64,000 bases of DNA from Thuidium tamariscinum (GCA_947034885.2 OX344750.2:31606821-31670820), one strand, 5' to 3'; shown: positions 36,975 to 49,330, counted from the first letter of the stretch. The notes: generated from the letters alone by a model not told the origin. Program-made: numbers and translations.

Positions 36975-37059
36975 AACATGACCAATTTTCAATTTTTTTT
37001 AAATATCCCAATTTGAATTTCAAATGATTGTAATCAAGGTAGTACTTGTCGATTGAGGC

Positions 37060-37820
37060 TTAATCCCTAATAATTCAAAGGGAATGTACTTTCAAATTAA
37101 TTAGTCCAAAACTACCAAGAATTTGAACAATTGGTTTGCTCATTTATTCTAAAGATTAGAAAGAATGTAACAAAAGACCTCAAAGTTCACATTGAAAGTC
37201 AACACCTCATTTAAAAAAAACATTATTTGATCAAAAAATTTAGCAGATATTTAAATTTGAAGTTTTATTTGAGTCATTGGAAAAATAAGGCAAGACGGAC
37301 TCAATTGAAGAAATATATTTTAATGAGAATATTTTGAAATGATGACCTTTTTGCACTCATTGAAAGAAAACATTGTTGGGTATGTTTATCTAAAATTTCA
37401 CAAGATTCCAAATATTTTATTATTTATAGTAGAGCTTGTAATGCATTGTAGTCACTAAAATGAGAGTAGTGTTTGTAAAGAAAACAAAAATGGGACACTT
37501 GTCTTTTCTTTGAGCTCCTTGGATCTATCCTTTTCGAAGGTGAGCAACAATTGCATTAGTTGACCGAGTTTTTAGTCCATAATTATGTCCAAACTGAACT
37601 CAAGAGATTGAGTTGTAAACCATACTATACCATTCAACTTAATACATCCCGCAATACAAAGTTTTACTTAGAATTAGATGAAACTATCACCAATTGGATT
37701 TTTAATGCAATCTATTTTCTAGAAATAATATTTATTTCTTACAAATTCAAAATTTGAAAATGGGTAGTTCAAAAAGCAAGGGTAGCAACCAAAAATGGTT
37801 GCTTGGATCATTAGGGTTAA
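37060..37820. mobile_element. Candidate TTAA element with subterminal hairpin
   Basis: TTAA at 37060-37063 and 37817-37820; inner ends TCCCTAATAATTCAA and, reversed, CCCTAATGATCCAA. Inside the right end is the hairpin GCAACC...GGTTGC. It fits the window's pattern for TTAA elements; no internal similarity to families A or B was noticed. Confidence 0.5.
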
Positions 37821-38159
37821 GTACAAGGTCAAATGACATTTCATTGAAGAGGTAGGTTGTTTCTTGATAGTTTTATCCCTACGAAACACTACAATCATAA
37901 TTTATAAAACATGAACTAAAATATTTCTCAATTCTTCTTAGTGTTGAGATCATTTCTTTAGTCTTGTTGTTTTGATTAGCCTATTCTTTGCTTTCTCTTC
38001 CAATATTGATTCTCATAATTTCTATTCTCTATTGAAATGAAGTTCAATGTGTGCACCTCCCCCCAAAACCTACAGCACATATGACATTTGTCACTTCAAA
38101 GTTCAAAGCCTCCTCCATTTTGGTCCAAAATCACCAAGCAACTACATAAGAGGATTTTC

Positions 38160-38580
38160 AGCTACTGTAAGAGACTGCGAGTTCCCAGACGCTGGGAACG
38201 CATTGGGAACTCTGGGAACATGATGCTGATGTGGTCGAGCGACTGCCACGTCAGAAAATAATAAATTTTTATTAATTTTAATTAAATATTAATTTATTTA
38301 TTTTTTAAATTAATTTATTTTTTTTTAAATCATTTTTTTCTCTTTAATACGTTCTGAAGTTTTTTGAAAAAAAAAATTTTAATTTTTTTTTTTCAAAATA
38401 CAAAAATTCAGACCAGCAGGGTGCTGGTCTGCAACAGTGGGAACAATTTCGGGGAACACCCCTGAAACGGTCTCCTGGGGGCCCAGAAATCCTTTTGTAC
38501 GGTACAAAAGGCTCCAAGCCATTAGAAGAAATTTGGAATTTGCACACTAATGCAAAAGGCCCTTTGATTGCATGGAAATG
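38160..38580 (+). repeat. Dispersed repeat R2, copy 1, with T-rich core
   Basis: GC-richer ends flank a very T-rich core. It shares layout and words with 41200-41500: ATGTGG..GAG...TGCCACGTCA versus ATGTGGCTGAGACCGTGCCACATCA, then a T/A-rich stretch, then ATTTCGGGGAACA versus TTTCGGGAACA, and CTAATGCAAAA near the end. It contains the palindrome CCTTTTGTACGGTACAAAAGG (about 38,491-38,511). Class unknown. Confidence 0.45.
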
Positions 38581-38871
38581 TGCAATTATAGTGTTTTTTT
38601 AGAATTAATATAATGGTCTATGTAGATCACTTATTTTTCCACATAAGATTTGGGTTACATTTTTTTCTAGATTATTATTATTTTTTAAATCCCCTTGAGT
38701 TTGTACATTGATTAAAAGTCAAATGGCCATCCATGGAGGCAAAACTTCCTCTGATGCCAATAATACTAGCTAGCTTTATATATTTACATGTACATAAACC
38801 TTCAAAAATAAATTTTATATTGTTTTGAAAAATAGCCTTTTTATAAGATTCACAATAATTACAAATATAAG

Positions 38872-39490
38872 TATTACAAACCTCCCATGGCTAGTAACTT
38901 AAAATGATAATGGAATCTAAATACAAACACAAAATATACTTAATAACAAAATCATTTTACAAGAGCTCAAACCACCCAACCATAGAGAGAAATCAATCTC
39001 CAAGGAGATTCTCTCCTCACCTCCAAGCTCTTTCTTATAATGGAGACTATCAATCTTTTAAAATAGACTAGGACTACCTTTTGATCTTTATCTTTCTATC
39101 TTTGGTTCTATCTAGAACCATCCACTAAAGTAAAAGTCCTAGTTACCTTCTCCAATTATATCCTATCAAAACATATCTTATCCAAATCATCTCTTATCAG
39201 AACCTTCATCTTCTATTTGGAGTTATGTAACTCCAAGTTCTAACACAATTGTGTTTATCTAGTATACTAGTCATGCGAGTGCAATTGTCTAACTCGAGTG
39301 CACAATCCACCATCCGGAGATATCTATCTCTTTGCAATCTCTACTTATCCACTAGTGCACATTCCATCACCAATTAGTTTATGATCTTATCAATGCATTC
39401 ATCCATCAAAGGTCATGACAAAAGTCATTAAACGATCATCAATCCTTTCATCTATCAATGCATTTATGCATCAAGATTGTGACAAGGGTC
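38872..39490 (-). repeat. Probable solo LTR, copy 1 (LTR-retrotransposon kin, fossil)
   Basis: About 620 bp, similar along its length to 59681-60275. Shared landmarks include TAAAGTAAAAGTCCTAGTTA, TTGGAGTTAT.TAACTCCAAG and GCATTCATCCATCAAAGG. On the minus strand the layout (promoter-like TATA region, then a GAGCTTGG..GTGAGG stretch and a GGAGGTTTGTAATA end) suits a copia-type LTR. No partner LTR or coding part lies nearby. Old and diverged. Confidence 0.55.
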
Positions 39491-41199
39491 CTAACTATAT
39501 ATCTCCTTGAGCTTGTTCAAGATGCTACCTTCAAAATGTCACAAAATTTAAATACTTAGGATAAAAAAAAATGTAGATTATTAGAGCTACATCTTTTTAG
39601 GGTATTTAAAATCAAGCCCCATGTAAAAATTGTGGATTGATTTCAAAATTCTTCTTGGACTTGTAATGTCCTTTAACAATTTATTTAACATTACAGTAAA
39701 GGCCTATTCAAACTTCCTCACAAAAAGTCTTTTGTAAAGCCTCTTTGCCTCTAACTTAAAGCTAATAAATTCAATATTATTTTTTAGAAGCAACATGAAA
39801 CTATACTATGTTCTATAACATTAATCAATTGTAGATTGATCAATGTTGATATAATTTTCTTGGTTTGATTTTAGATAAATTTATTTTATATATATATATG
39901 TTTATTTTATTTTATTTTATTTTTTGATAAAGAATTCCTGAATAAGTACCAATTTGAAAACTCTACTACACTAAAATAGTTAAATTAGATTATTCCACAC
40001 TAATTTCTTGACATTTGAAAATATATAAATATTCACTATTTCTTTACAAGAATGCACTACTTTTGAATTATGTATTACTATAAGTGGGACTTATGAACCT
40101 CTGTATATATAAGAAGAATTATCTATAGAAATATTTATTGATTTTAATGCCTTGTAAAGTAGCTTTCTTGGATTAAGACAACCTAATTATTTAGGCAACC
40201 TATCATACATTGAAGTCAAATGTGATAGGCCTTCAATCCCTTGTTTGAAATCATATCTTTTTTTTAGTTGAATTTCTATTTATGAACTTGATTTTAATTT
40301 TTGGGTGTTCATTCTACAACTTTTTGTATATTAGTTTGTGACTTTAGTACATTTCATAATATGCTATGACCTATAGTAGTACCTATAGCTTTATAAATGT
40401 TGAAGGCTACACTAATACTTGTAGATTTATTACTATTCATAACTTGAACTTTGTGTTTTTTTAGGATTTATTTAGAATTATTTTCATTAATATTTTCTAC
40501 ATTATTTAGTTTTGTCACATTGTAATTTTTGAAATTTTTATTAATACCATATTTAATTATTTTTGAAATTTTTATTTTTAACAAATTTGACCCTAGCTTA
40601 GGGTAATTTCACTATTTAGTATAGTGACAAAGGTTTGGTATTTGAATTTCTTTTAATTTTATTAAAGGGAGTCTTTTGCCTTCAAGTAGAGAATATTATT
40701 GTATCAATATATTATTTTGAAAGGTGGACCTACCTCTACATATAAGGAGAAAAATAATTCAAAATATAAATTGCCTTCACATATATGCATGGTGGTGAAA
40801 TTAGTAGTATGGGATAATGTTTTTTTGGGGGTTTTGGACTAATGGTTGTGTGGCCTTTCTTTCAAGAAGGTTTTGAGTATTTTGGCTCTTTCATTTTGTG
40901 GATTTGAATTGAAGGAGGCCATATTTGACTATCCAATTTTGAATATGTCATTTTTGTAAGCAATTTTTGTATGTATTGTGGGTTTGCACAACAAATATAA
41001 TGAGATTATTGAAACATTGTAGCAATAGTGTGCAAGGGCATTATTTTCTTTTGGCATTTTTTAATACATTCCCTCATTTTTTTATATAGGCTTGAAGTTG
41101 ATGATTTTTTTGAAGGAAATCAGGCATTTAAATGCCTAAAAAACCTTTGGCCTAAGGCCTTCAAGAAATTACATGCATGCATTAGATGAAATTTTGAGG
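39491..41199. other. AT-rich intergenic DNA, nothing recognised
   Basis: A (TA)n run and TTTTA repeats lie near 39,885-39,925. No gene or element end. Confidence 0.5.
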
Positions 41200-41500
41200 C
41201 CTTGGAAGGGCCGTGGATTCCCATTTCCCAAACTACAAGAACACAGAATTTGCCACAAAAATGTGTAATATGATGTGGAATACATGAATCCAATGTGGCT
41301 GAGACCGTGCCACATCATCAATTTTTCTTAGAAAAAAAAATTGGACTTTTTCTTACATTCTAGGATCCTAAATTTTTAATTTTTTACTGTTTTGGTAATT
41401 GCTAGCCTAAAAATGACAGGTAAGTCTGGAATTGTTTCGGGAACAGACCCAAAATGACCCTCTTGAGGCTTCAAATTTCAACTAATGCAAAAAACTCCTT
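41200..41500 (+). repeat. Dispersed repeat R2, copy 2
   Basis: Diverged partner of 38160-38580; see there. Confidence 0.4.
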
Positions 41501-41849
41501 TAAAGATTAAAAATATTCAACTAATAAGCCAATAGGAGGTTCACAAAGATTCCATTTCAAAGTTGATTTGCACTTGAGATATTTTTTTCAATAATTTTTT
41601 CTTGAAAGAAAAATGGAATTGTCATATAATCCAAATCATTTTGTATTTTTGAACTTAAAAATTATAGTAGTTGTGAATTTTGAAGTTAGAATCTTATAGG
41701 TCACTAATAAAAAGCATCTATATATCCCTTGATATGATATATTCACTATTAGTACATTGGCAAATGCAATTATCATTGAAAAGAAAGAAAAATATGCCTC
41801 TGTGTTGAAGAATACATTTAGAGTCCAAATGCTCTATAGACCTCTTTAT

Positions 41850-42448
41850 TTAATCCCTAAATTCCTAAAGTCTATTTCTCATCAATAAACAATGAAAACT
41901 ACCATTTCTATTGTAAAGAGAGAGAAAGTTAATTTTTTTCGAATCTAATGATAGGATAATACACTAGGAAGACTATAATAAAAATGTGTGTAAGAAATTT
42001 CAGAAACTTTGACCATGTAATTTTCTTTACTTTAAATGCAAATATCTCACAATTAATTTATCTTGCACCTTGTTTTCAAAGACTCTATACCTACTTGCAA
42101 ACTAAAATTTCTCATAACTTTCATCTTATTAATCCAAATGGAATGATTCATAGCTTCTTACGTTTGTATAAGCCTAAAGTTTCAATTTCAATTTTTTATC
42201 TAAAAGAATTTTTTTCTACATTTTTTTTTGAATTGCCCAAATTGCTTGTTGAGCAATGAAAATGACATATTATGCAATAATTTTTAACTATGCATTCAAA
42301 ATTTATAAAATCTTTTGGGATTTAAAGCTATTCCTTAGAACTTATTGTGTAAGAATTTTCAAAGAAAAGAAATAAGAACTCCATCTAAAGTAAATTGTCT
42401 AAAATCGCTATGTTGCCAAAAATTGAAGCTTGGTCTTCTAGGGATTAA
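41850..42448 (-). mobile_element. TTAA-flanked piggyBac-like MITE, family A, internally shortened
   Basis: TTAA at 41850-41853 (then TCCCTAAATTCC) and 42445-42448 (reversed TCCCTAGAAGACC). The right end carries the family word GCTATGTTGCCAAAAA, the left part AACTACCATTTCTA. At 599 bp it lacks part of the ~925-bp family length. Confidence 0.65.
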
Positions 42449-42801
42449 ATTGTGAAAATTAAGCTTAGAAATGAATCCTATAAGTTATTTTCCCAAAATG
42501 ATACAATGCTTGCTTGTAAAACAAAAAATCTCTATAACTTTCACATTACTAATCAAAATGGAATAAAATCAAAGATTTTCAATGTGGCAAAAAGATGGTA
42601 ACAACTTGTCCCAAGACTATTAGCATATCCCTTAGGGTAGAAAATAACACAAGTATTGATTTGTATAAGAAAAAATTGTGCGCCGGCTTCCAATGCTATC
42701 AATCTACATTTTTTGAAAAAAATTGTTGCCATTGATTGTTTGTATTGTCTTGAGAGACAATTTTGGTTGTCAAGATTAAGATTTATAAATATGGTATAGG
42801 T

Positions 42802-43606
42802 GGGTGATTGCAAGAAACACCGGTCCTATTTCCCATCACAATTGGAGTTTCGTTGTTCTTTTCTATTATAAATTTTGAATAAAAATATTGGAGAATATGA
42901 AATAATTATTGGACCTCTCTAACTTGATAATTCTTACATCCCTTATTTTTCAGAAATAAAAAAATCATTTTATATTTAAAATCAATTTTTGTTAATTTGT
43001 CACAAACTAAGGTTTAGGGTTTTTTACTACGTTAGGAGTACCCAAATTTAATGATCTAAAGTTGAAATTTTCATGGTGCATATGTGTAGTAGGAAAGTAT
43101 ATTCATACCAAAGGAAATCTAAAAATACAATAGGTAGCTTTTATATGAAAGTGGCAGTGCTTATACAATTCCTACTTTGCTTTTAGCTACAAACTCGAAT
43201 CTATATTATGTCCTCCACATGCATGCAAATAGCACTCCAATTGCACGCAATTTCTGACCACTAACAATGGTGCTAAGATTATTTTTTTTGGTGAAATCTC
43301 ATCACCATCAACTCTTCCCAAATGGACAATTTTTAGATTTGAGAAAAAGAGCTTTTCCTATTTTTTACAAATTAAAATGTAAATATGCCCATTTTCATGA
43401 AATTTTCCACTTTTCTAGTTCTCCTACTTAGAGAATTTTCCTAAGCTTTTCCTCCATAGGGTACCTTCTTCTTTAAGGTGTATACATTGTACATATTTTT
43501 TCATATTTTTTAAAAATTGTTTTTCTAATTAAATAGTACTCCTAAAGAAAAAGGGGGTGTACTGTAAAATGCTATGGAATATGGACAGTGTTTCTTGCAA
43601 TGACCC
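42802..43606 (+). mobile_element. MITE family S (4-bp TSD), copy 3
   Basis: An 805-bp element. Ends GGGTGATTGCAAGAAACACCGG and, reversed, GGGTCATTGCAAGAAACACTG. Flanks AGGT (42798-42801) and AAGT (43607-43610) agree at three of four bases. The interior is barely similar to copies 1 and 2, so the family has conserved ends and variable middles. Confidence 0.8.
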
Positions 43607-43610
43607 AAGT

Positions 43611-44489
43611 ATTATATAAATACTTACAAAATATGATATAGGTATTGATATAGGATATGGAATACTAATACTAGCGGGATGTAGTATAATCCATATTGAT
43701 TGCAATCACAATAACTTCCAAAAATATAAATATAGGGTAGAAGATACAAAATATATTTTACAAGTACAATTAAATTAATTATTCATTTCACAAGTGAATT
43801 AATTAATTGGTAGAAGTCGTAGTTTGTCACATTGTGCTTAAAAGATACATACTTGCTATCTAGACATGTAGACAAATTAGAATCTTTGTAGGAAAAAATT
43901 AATTTTTAAAAATTTTGTAGGGTTCTCCTAACAAGTTGTTTTTGGGACTTAGGATGGCATAATATTTTCTCCCTTGCATCAATTGAATAAAATTCATATT
44001 TCCACAAAGAAAATGTGGTATTGAGCCTATTTGAAATCCCTCAAATTGCTAGATGGAACTTCAGACTTTAGGAGTTTAATTGAAAAACTCTCTTTGAAAA
44101 ACACACATACTTTAGAATAAATAACTTTTATAGAAATCAAATAATTCTGCAACCATCTTTAGTTAGACTTTAAAGAACACTTTTTATTAATAATTCTTTT
44201 GGAAATTTTGGTAGCTTCTAAAAAAGTCAACTTTGATGAATCTTTTCAAAATTTTAAAAGAAAGTATAAATATGTGACACCAATTTTTTTGTATAATAAT
44301 AATTCCATAATCAAGTGCCTTAATCAAAGTCATGCCATCCTAAGTATTTTAGGCAAAGTAAATATCATTAGATAAACAAATCTCCTTGTGCCAAACTCTT
44401 CTCTATTTGGTAAGTCTAAAACTTGAATGATAGGTAACTATCAACACATCAAACCAACCAAATTAAAATCAATGTGAAAAAAATTCACT
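43611..44489. other. AT-rich intergenic DNA, nothing recognised
   Basis: No gene, structural RNA or element end seen. Confidence 0.5.
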
Positions 44490-45843
44490 TTAATTCCTTA
44501 AAGACTACAATTATGTTTCCACCCAAACTGCTCTAAAATTGTCATTTCTAGGACAGCTACCAAATTTTAGAAAAAAAAACATTTTCTGACATACATAACT
44601 GCAAGATCTTTTAGTGAACTAGTTCATAACATTCAGTAGCACTCTGCAGGACTGCCTTCCCAAGGACGAAATCGTGTGGAATATCCCACATCATTCCATC
44701 CAAAAGGATGAAATGGTGTGGAATATTCCACACCAAATCAGTAACTTTTATTCAGTAGCAAGGCAAAGAAGCAACGCGTCAAAGTTTCAACTTGGAATTC
44801 GTGGATGACTCTGCTTGCTTGGAAAAGGCAAAGTCTCTTCTTGCTACTGAATGTTATGTTTGGGAAGATGTAGAAAAAATTTCAGAAATTTCCACCATGT
44901 AGATTGCAAGATAGTAGTGTTTGAAGTTACAAAAATCATTTTTTTCCATTGTGAAAATCCGGGCAACTGCACTTTAGAAGGCCACATTTGTATGAAAAAA
45001 TGTCCAAAATGGTTCAAAATCTTTGGATTCATTCTCCAATTCATGTTGGCTACATGTTTGAAAATTTTCATATCATTTGGAATTGTACAACATGCAAAAA
45101 AAATAGTAAGTAGAAAAAGGTAGAAAATGATTCAAAACACAAAAATGGTAACAATTTATTTATCTTTACAAGTAGAAAGCTTTGAATCTTTTCATTTTCG
45201 ATCAATTTATCAAAAGTTATGAGGATTTTCAATTTGAAGTAGCTTGTGGCTAGTTATAGAATCTCTATACTACAAAAAAAGGTTTGAAATCCTTTATTTA
45301 ATTCGATTTTTAAAATTTTTGGAAAAAAATAAAAGAAATAGATATAGATTTTTATTACAAGATTTTAACCATTGGGATTGGCATTTTTCAATTCCATAAA
45401 TTAATTGTTTATAATTTTTGTATTTTAGCTCATTTTCTACTTCTTTCTACTTACTATTTTTTTCCTATATGTTGTGTAATTTCAAATGATTTGAAATTTT
45501 TTGAAAATGTAGACAACTTGCCTTTAAGGATGAATTCAAAGTGGTGAAACCAATTTGAACTTTTTTTAACTCTTATAAATGTGACCTTGTGAAGTGAAGC
45601 TGCCCAAATTTTCGTAGTGGTAAAAAAAGGCTTTTTGTACCTTCAAACACTAAAATCTTGCAATCTACATGGTGGGAAATTCTGAGATTTTTTCCTCATC
45701 CTTTCAAAGAATCTTACAACAAGATCTAACAATTATATGTGTCAAAAAACAATTTTGTTTCTAAGTTTAGATATATATATATTAGAAGTGGTAGTTTTGG
45801 AGCGGTTTTAGTGAAAACATAGTCATGGTCCTTTAGGGGTTAA
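44490..45843 (-). mobile_element. TTAA-flanked piggyBac-like MITE, family A, with nested MITE
   Basis: TTAA at 44490-44493 and 45840-45843; right end reversed CCCCTAAAGGACCATGAC, left end TTCCTTAAAGACTACAA. The two ends resemble each other for tens of bases (ATTATGTTTCCACCCAAACTG versus ACTATGTTTTCACTAAAACCG as landmarks). Total 1354 bp, of which 44625-44858 is a later insertion. Confidence 0.75.
44625..44858. mobile_element. 234-bp nested MITE with 17-bp exact inverted ends
   Basis: Both ends are CATAACATTCAGTAGCA when read inward. Comparison with the uninterrupted family A sequence shows this block is extra. Inside are two near copies of GATGAAATGGTGTGGAATAT-type sequence, one containing the palindrome GTGTGGAATATTCCACAC. 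The target duplication is unclear, so the superfamily is unassigned. Confidence 0.75.
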
Positions 45844-46601
45844 GAAAAAAATCACAATTGGGTTCACTTATTCAAATAGAAAATTTAACACCTCTAAGAT
45901 TGTACAATTTTCAACACTTTTCAATGTTATTCATAAAAAATGAAGGTACTAATGGTTAAGTTGAAACGCAAGAATTGTGCTCAAAGTTGAATTTCAGACT
46001 TCATTTGGGCATCGTATAATAGCTTCATCCAAAAAATAAAATAAAAATAAAAGAAGTTAGAGAAGCAAGCTAACATTTATCCCTAAAAATCCACTTGAGG
46101 TTTTGAAGCCTCATGTAAGAGATCTCGACAAATTTTAGAGGTGTGTGTGTGTCGAAAGGACATTTTTTGGGGACATTTTTTGGGGACATTTTCAAACACC
46201 TCCTTTGAAATTTGTCCATAACTTTTAGGTGGAATATTGAAATCTCAAATAGATTTTTGGAGGTAAGAGTGTACATGATTCCCCAACTTTTCTCAGTTTG
46301 AAGTTTTTTTGACAAAATATAATTTACCATGTTTAAAATGAAGTCTAAAATCGACTTTCATCGTGCAATTCCTGCATTTCCACAACCATGAATGGAGGAG
46401 CTCTTTTTTCTCCTAAATCACATATACCACATGGTTTGTTTCACCCACCACTACTCCACTAGTATAAACAATTTCTCTCCTCTTCAACTTCGACACAAGA
46501 TTGGCTCTGTGACTCAAGTGAATATGTCGCTCAAATCCCACAACATTGCTTCAATTTCCTTATTGAAAATCTTGTGTTCAATAGCATTGAAAAAATCAAA
46601 T

Positions 46602-47336
46602 TTAACCCTTAAACGACGCCGAAGCCATTCCGTGGCATTTGGATGACTGCAAGGGACCAGAAGAGGAGCTGAACAGTAGTTTTTTCATCCGTATTTTTTT
46701 TAATGCCCCTGCATGTTGAGTTACAAAGAGTGTCCAACTGAGTTTTTTTGTCTGGCTGATGTTTGATTTCATGTGGTTGAGAAGTAATTACCAAAAACGG
46801 ATGGCAAAATTTGTTGTTTTAGTGTATTTTGAGAAATTGAGTAAATTTAAAATTTCTCCTTGAAAATGACATTTTCTGAATTTGAGCCCAACTAACAAAA
46901 TGAAGGTCCTCACTTCTAGTTTCTACTCCAATTGGAATTTTGGAAAAATTTGTAAAATCGAATGTTCTATAGCAATTTGAACTTTGGCTGCATTTTTAAT
47001 GTCCACTGCAGCCTAGAAATAGGTGTACACGGAAGTTGAGTTTACACCATAATGTTTGTCACTATAATGTACACACATGGTGAAATTTTCAGATTTTTTG
47101 AGATTATTTCTATTTTCTATTATTTTTTCTTCACTTTTTCTTCAAAATCTGTCATGAAAATCAATTTTCCTCAAAAAAATCTGAAATTTCTGTGAAATAT
47201 AGAAGAGATGTAATTTCATCTCTGAAAAATAAAAATAAAATTTTTCATACATGACTGGTTCTAAAATGGTAACAAATTGTGTGACGGGAGAGGAGTCTTC
47301 AAACCAGTGGGCATAGGCCCGTCGTTTAGGGGTTAA
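46602..47336. mobile_element. TTAA-flanked piggyBac-like MITE, family C
   Basis: TTAA at 46602-46605 and 47333-47336; terminal repeats CCCTTAAACGACG and, reversed, CCCCTAAACGACG. Both ends carry a hairpin directly inside: GCCATTCCGTGGC on the left and GGGCCTATGCCC on the right (reversed). 735 bp, noncoding. Confidence 0.82.
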
Positions 47337-47439
47337 ATCAAAATCAGAAGTAGATTGATGGGTCCCCAGAAGGTTGTGGAGCAGCCCCTCGATCTGCCCA
47401 CATCTCATTTCTGCCCCTGAAAGAGGCTCAATAGGGACA

Positions 47440-48140
47440 TTCTGTGTAACCACGCTCCCTGTAAATGCACCTACATTTTTACTAACAGCAGGTGCGATTC
47501 GACCTTTAGTACACTAACTAGCTTATGGAGCGAGTCCCGTAGTTTGAGTTTGAGTTTCATTTGGGTTTTGAAATGCACCGGTCGACCCTTGTGCCCTGAG
47601 GGCACAACTACAAATTAATCCCCATCTGGACCAGTGTGCACATCAAATTTCGTGCGACCCGCTACTGTACATGCAACTCCAATTCGGAATTGCCCTCAGC
47701 CAATCTCCTTTTCGAAATAAAAGATCGGAGGGCACTTTGCCGGGATTGATTGCTATGTTCAAAGTGGGTATCTTCTTGCAGATACAGAGCAAGCGAGCAC
47801 ATTCAAACTATCGATCGTATGGAAGTCAAGCAAGAAGAACATTCGGGTTTGTCATTCAAGGCTTGAGTAACCAAGGCTTGGAATGCAACACACAGTTAAT
47901 GAAAACCATTTCTCGGTCACATAAATAGATCTCCATCTTTCATTAGACTGTGAACTGAAACGGCAACATTGCATTTGAATTCACACAACTGGCTCGAGAA
48001 TGTCATGCATTTTCTAAAGCCGCATTACTCTTCTCCTATACAATTTCCTATCGACTCCCTATCCGATCTTGGCTGCTAATAATCACAAAACAATTAACGC
48101 ACAAAGATCAACTGTCCTAGCTTGCACAGGGAACCTTGAA
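47440..48140 (-). pseudogene. Inverted, diverged copy of the NmrA-like gene's 3' region
   Basis: The minus strand matches about 13,640-13,990: GTTTTGTGATTA, GGAGAAGAGTAATG, TTTAGAAAATGCATG, AGCCAGTTGTGTGAA (AGCCGGTTGTGTGAA in the gene), TTCACAGTCTAA, CCTTGGTTA, ATGTGCTC.CTTGC and TATCTGCAAGA occur in the same order. The coding part is not present. The left portion (47,440-47,680) is GC-rich but not clearly matched. A flanking frame (47,336-47,453, minus; TQNVPIEPLSGAEMRCGQIEG) looks protein-like but is unrecognised. Confidence 0.75.
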
Positions 48141-48394
48141 CACTTCACTGGGTAGTGAATTTGGCCCGCTGTCCACGTGAAGTGTTCACGCGGTTAAGGC
48201 GCCCGCGTGCTAGCTTGCCCACGCGGTTCCCGAACCACTTCAACTTCCCCAGGTGAAGCTAGGAGATCGTATAAGGTCGTGGCTCTAAATGAGGCCTGTT
48301 TCTGAAATCGACCTTGAAAATTGACCTTTAACACTGAGGTACATGTAATTTTCTTCAATTTACTGACAGCGTACATTTTAGAAAGGGTGCTTTT

Positions 48395-48567
48395 TTAGTG
48401 AACACTGCATTTCAACTTCAAAATTTTGTAACTAATTCTCTAAAGGTCCAAAAAATATGAATCGACTTGGATTAGAAGCCGAATCCATTTTTTTGAGTAA
48501 AAAAATTTATTAAAAATTGTTTCAAGGAATTTAGCTTTCTTGAAAAGGCAATCAACTCTTAAAGGGT
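48395..48567 (-). repeat. Third copy of the composite's terminal repeat, abutting the left end head to head
   Basis: Reversed, this stretch matches both composite ends (GAATTAGTTACAAAATTTTG, GAAGTTGAAATG, TTGAAACA...AATTTTTTTACT). It lies immediately outside the left end in the opposite direction, so the left border is a large imperfect palindrome centred near 48,570, where CTCTTAAAG...CTTTAAGAG also folds. It may be the end of a second, deleted element. Confidence 0.65.
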
Positions 48568-48790
48568 CACTTTAAGAGCCACCTACCTTCATGGAGCATT
48601 TCATTGTTGGAAGTGAATTTTGGGGAGGTGAAACATATTCAAGTATTTTTCACTAAATTTTCCTCAAAAGGAAATTTGAATTTACATGTAACCAAAGTTG
48701 TTTCAAACTCTTTTGAGCTTTTTGAAAGAAATTTTGAAGTTGAAACGACATAGGGCTCTAGAATGGTGCCCTATCAAAAATGTACATTGT
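48568..48790 (+). repeat. Left terminal inverted repeat of the CACTA-type composite
   Basis: Matches the reverse complement of about 62,515-62,744; see the composite entry. Confidence 0.7.
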
Positions 48791-49084
48791 CTGTACATTG
48801 ATGAAGGCTACCAAAAAATAACGTGTACAAATAGTGTACATTGAAGTTAGGGCTTCATATTAGGGCCTACTCCATTTAGACCTCTTACTCTATTTGAACC
48901 TTTTGATCCACATTGCATGCAAATTGTAAGTAAAATAAAATATTATAGAATCAAATGTGTACAATAGCCATTTATATTTCAAATTGTTGGAAAGAGAGAT
49001 TTTCTACAATTATAAAATTGTTAAATTATTATCAAGTGAATTTAAATTAGTTAAATTAGTGTCTAAAGAATTTTAAACTAAAAA

Positions 49085-49330
49085 AAATGGAATTAGTGAG
49101 CACCATGTTTTGGCTTCAAATTTTTCTCAAAGAACACATGTGCCAATTTCTTTTTAAATCAAAAGTAATTTTTTCCAAATTTCATATAGAAATTTATTTT
49201 TTTAAAGTGAAAAAGTGTTGGAAATTTTTTTATTCTTCATATTTGGATATATTTTGTTCAGGAATGCAATAAGATGTCAATTTCATTCAAATGAAACAAA
49301 AAAAATAAGAAATATTTAGATAATTAAGTA
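49085..49330 (+). repeat. Direct repeat R3, copy 1
   Basis: Similar to about 54,430-54,650 in the same orientation (AAAGTAATTTTTTCCAAATTTCA; GATATATTT followed by CAGGAAT/TAGGAAT; AGAAATA near the end). It lies just beyond the 3' end of the transposase gene. Confidence 0.6.

Noticed and set aside
46150-46200. GGGGACATTTTTT repeats as a regulatory array
   Set aside because: Only three short copies beside a (GT)n run; simple-sequence slippage is enough.
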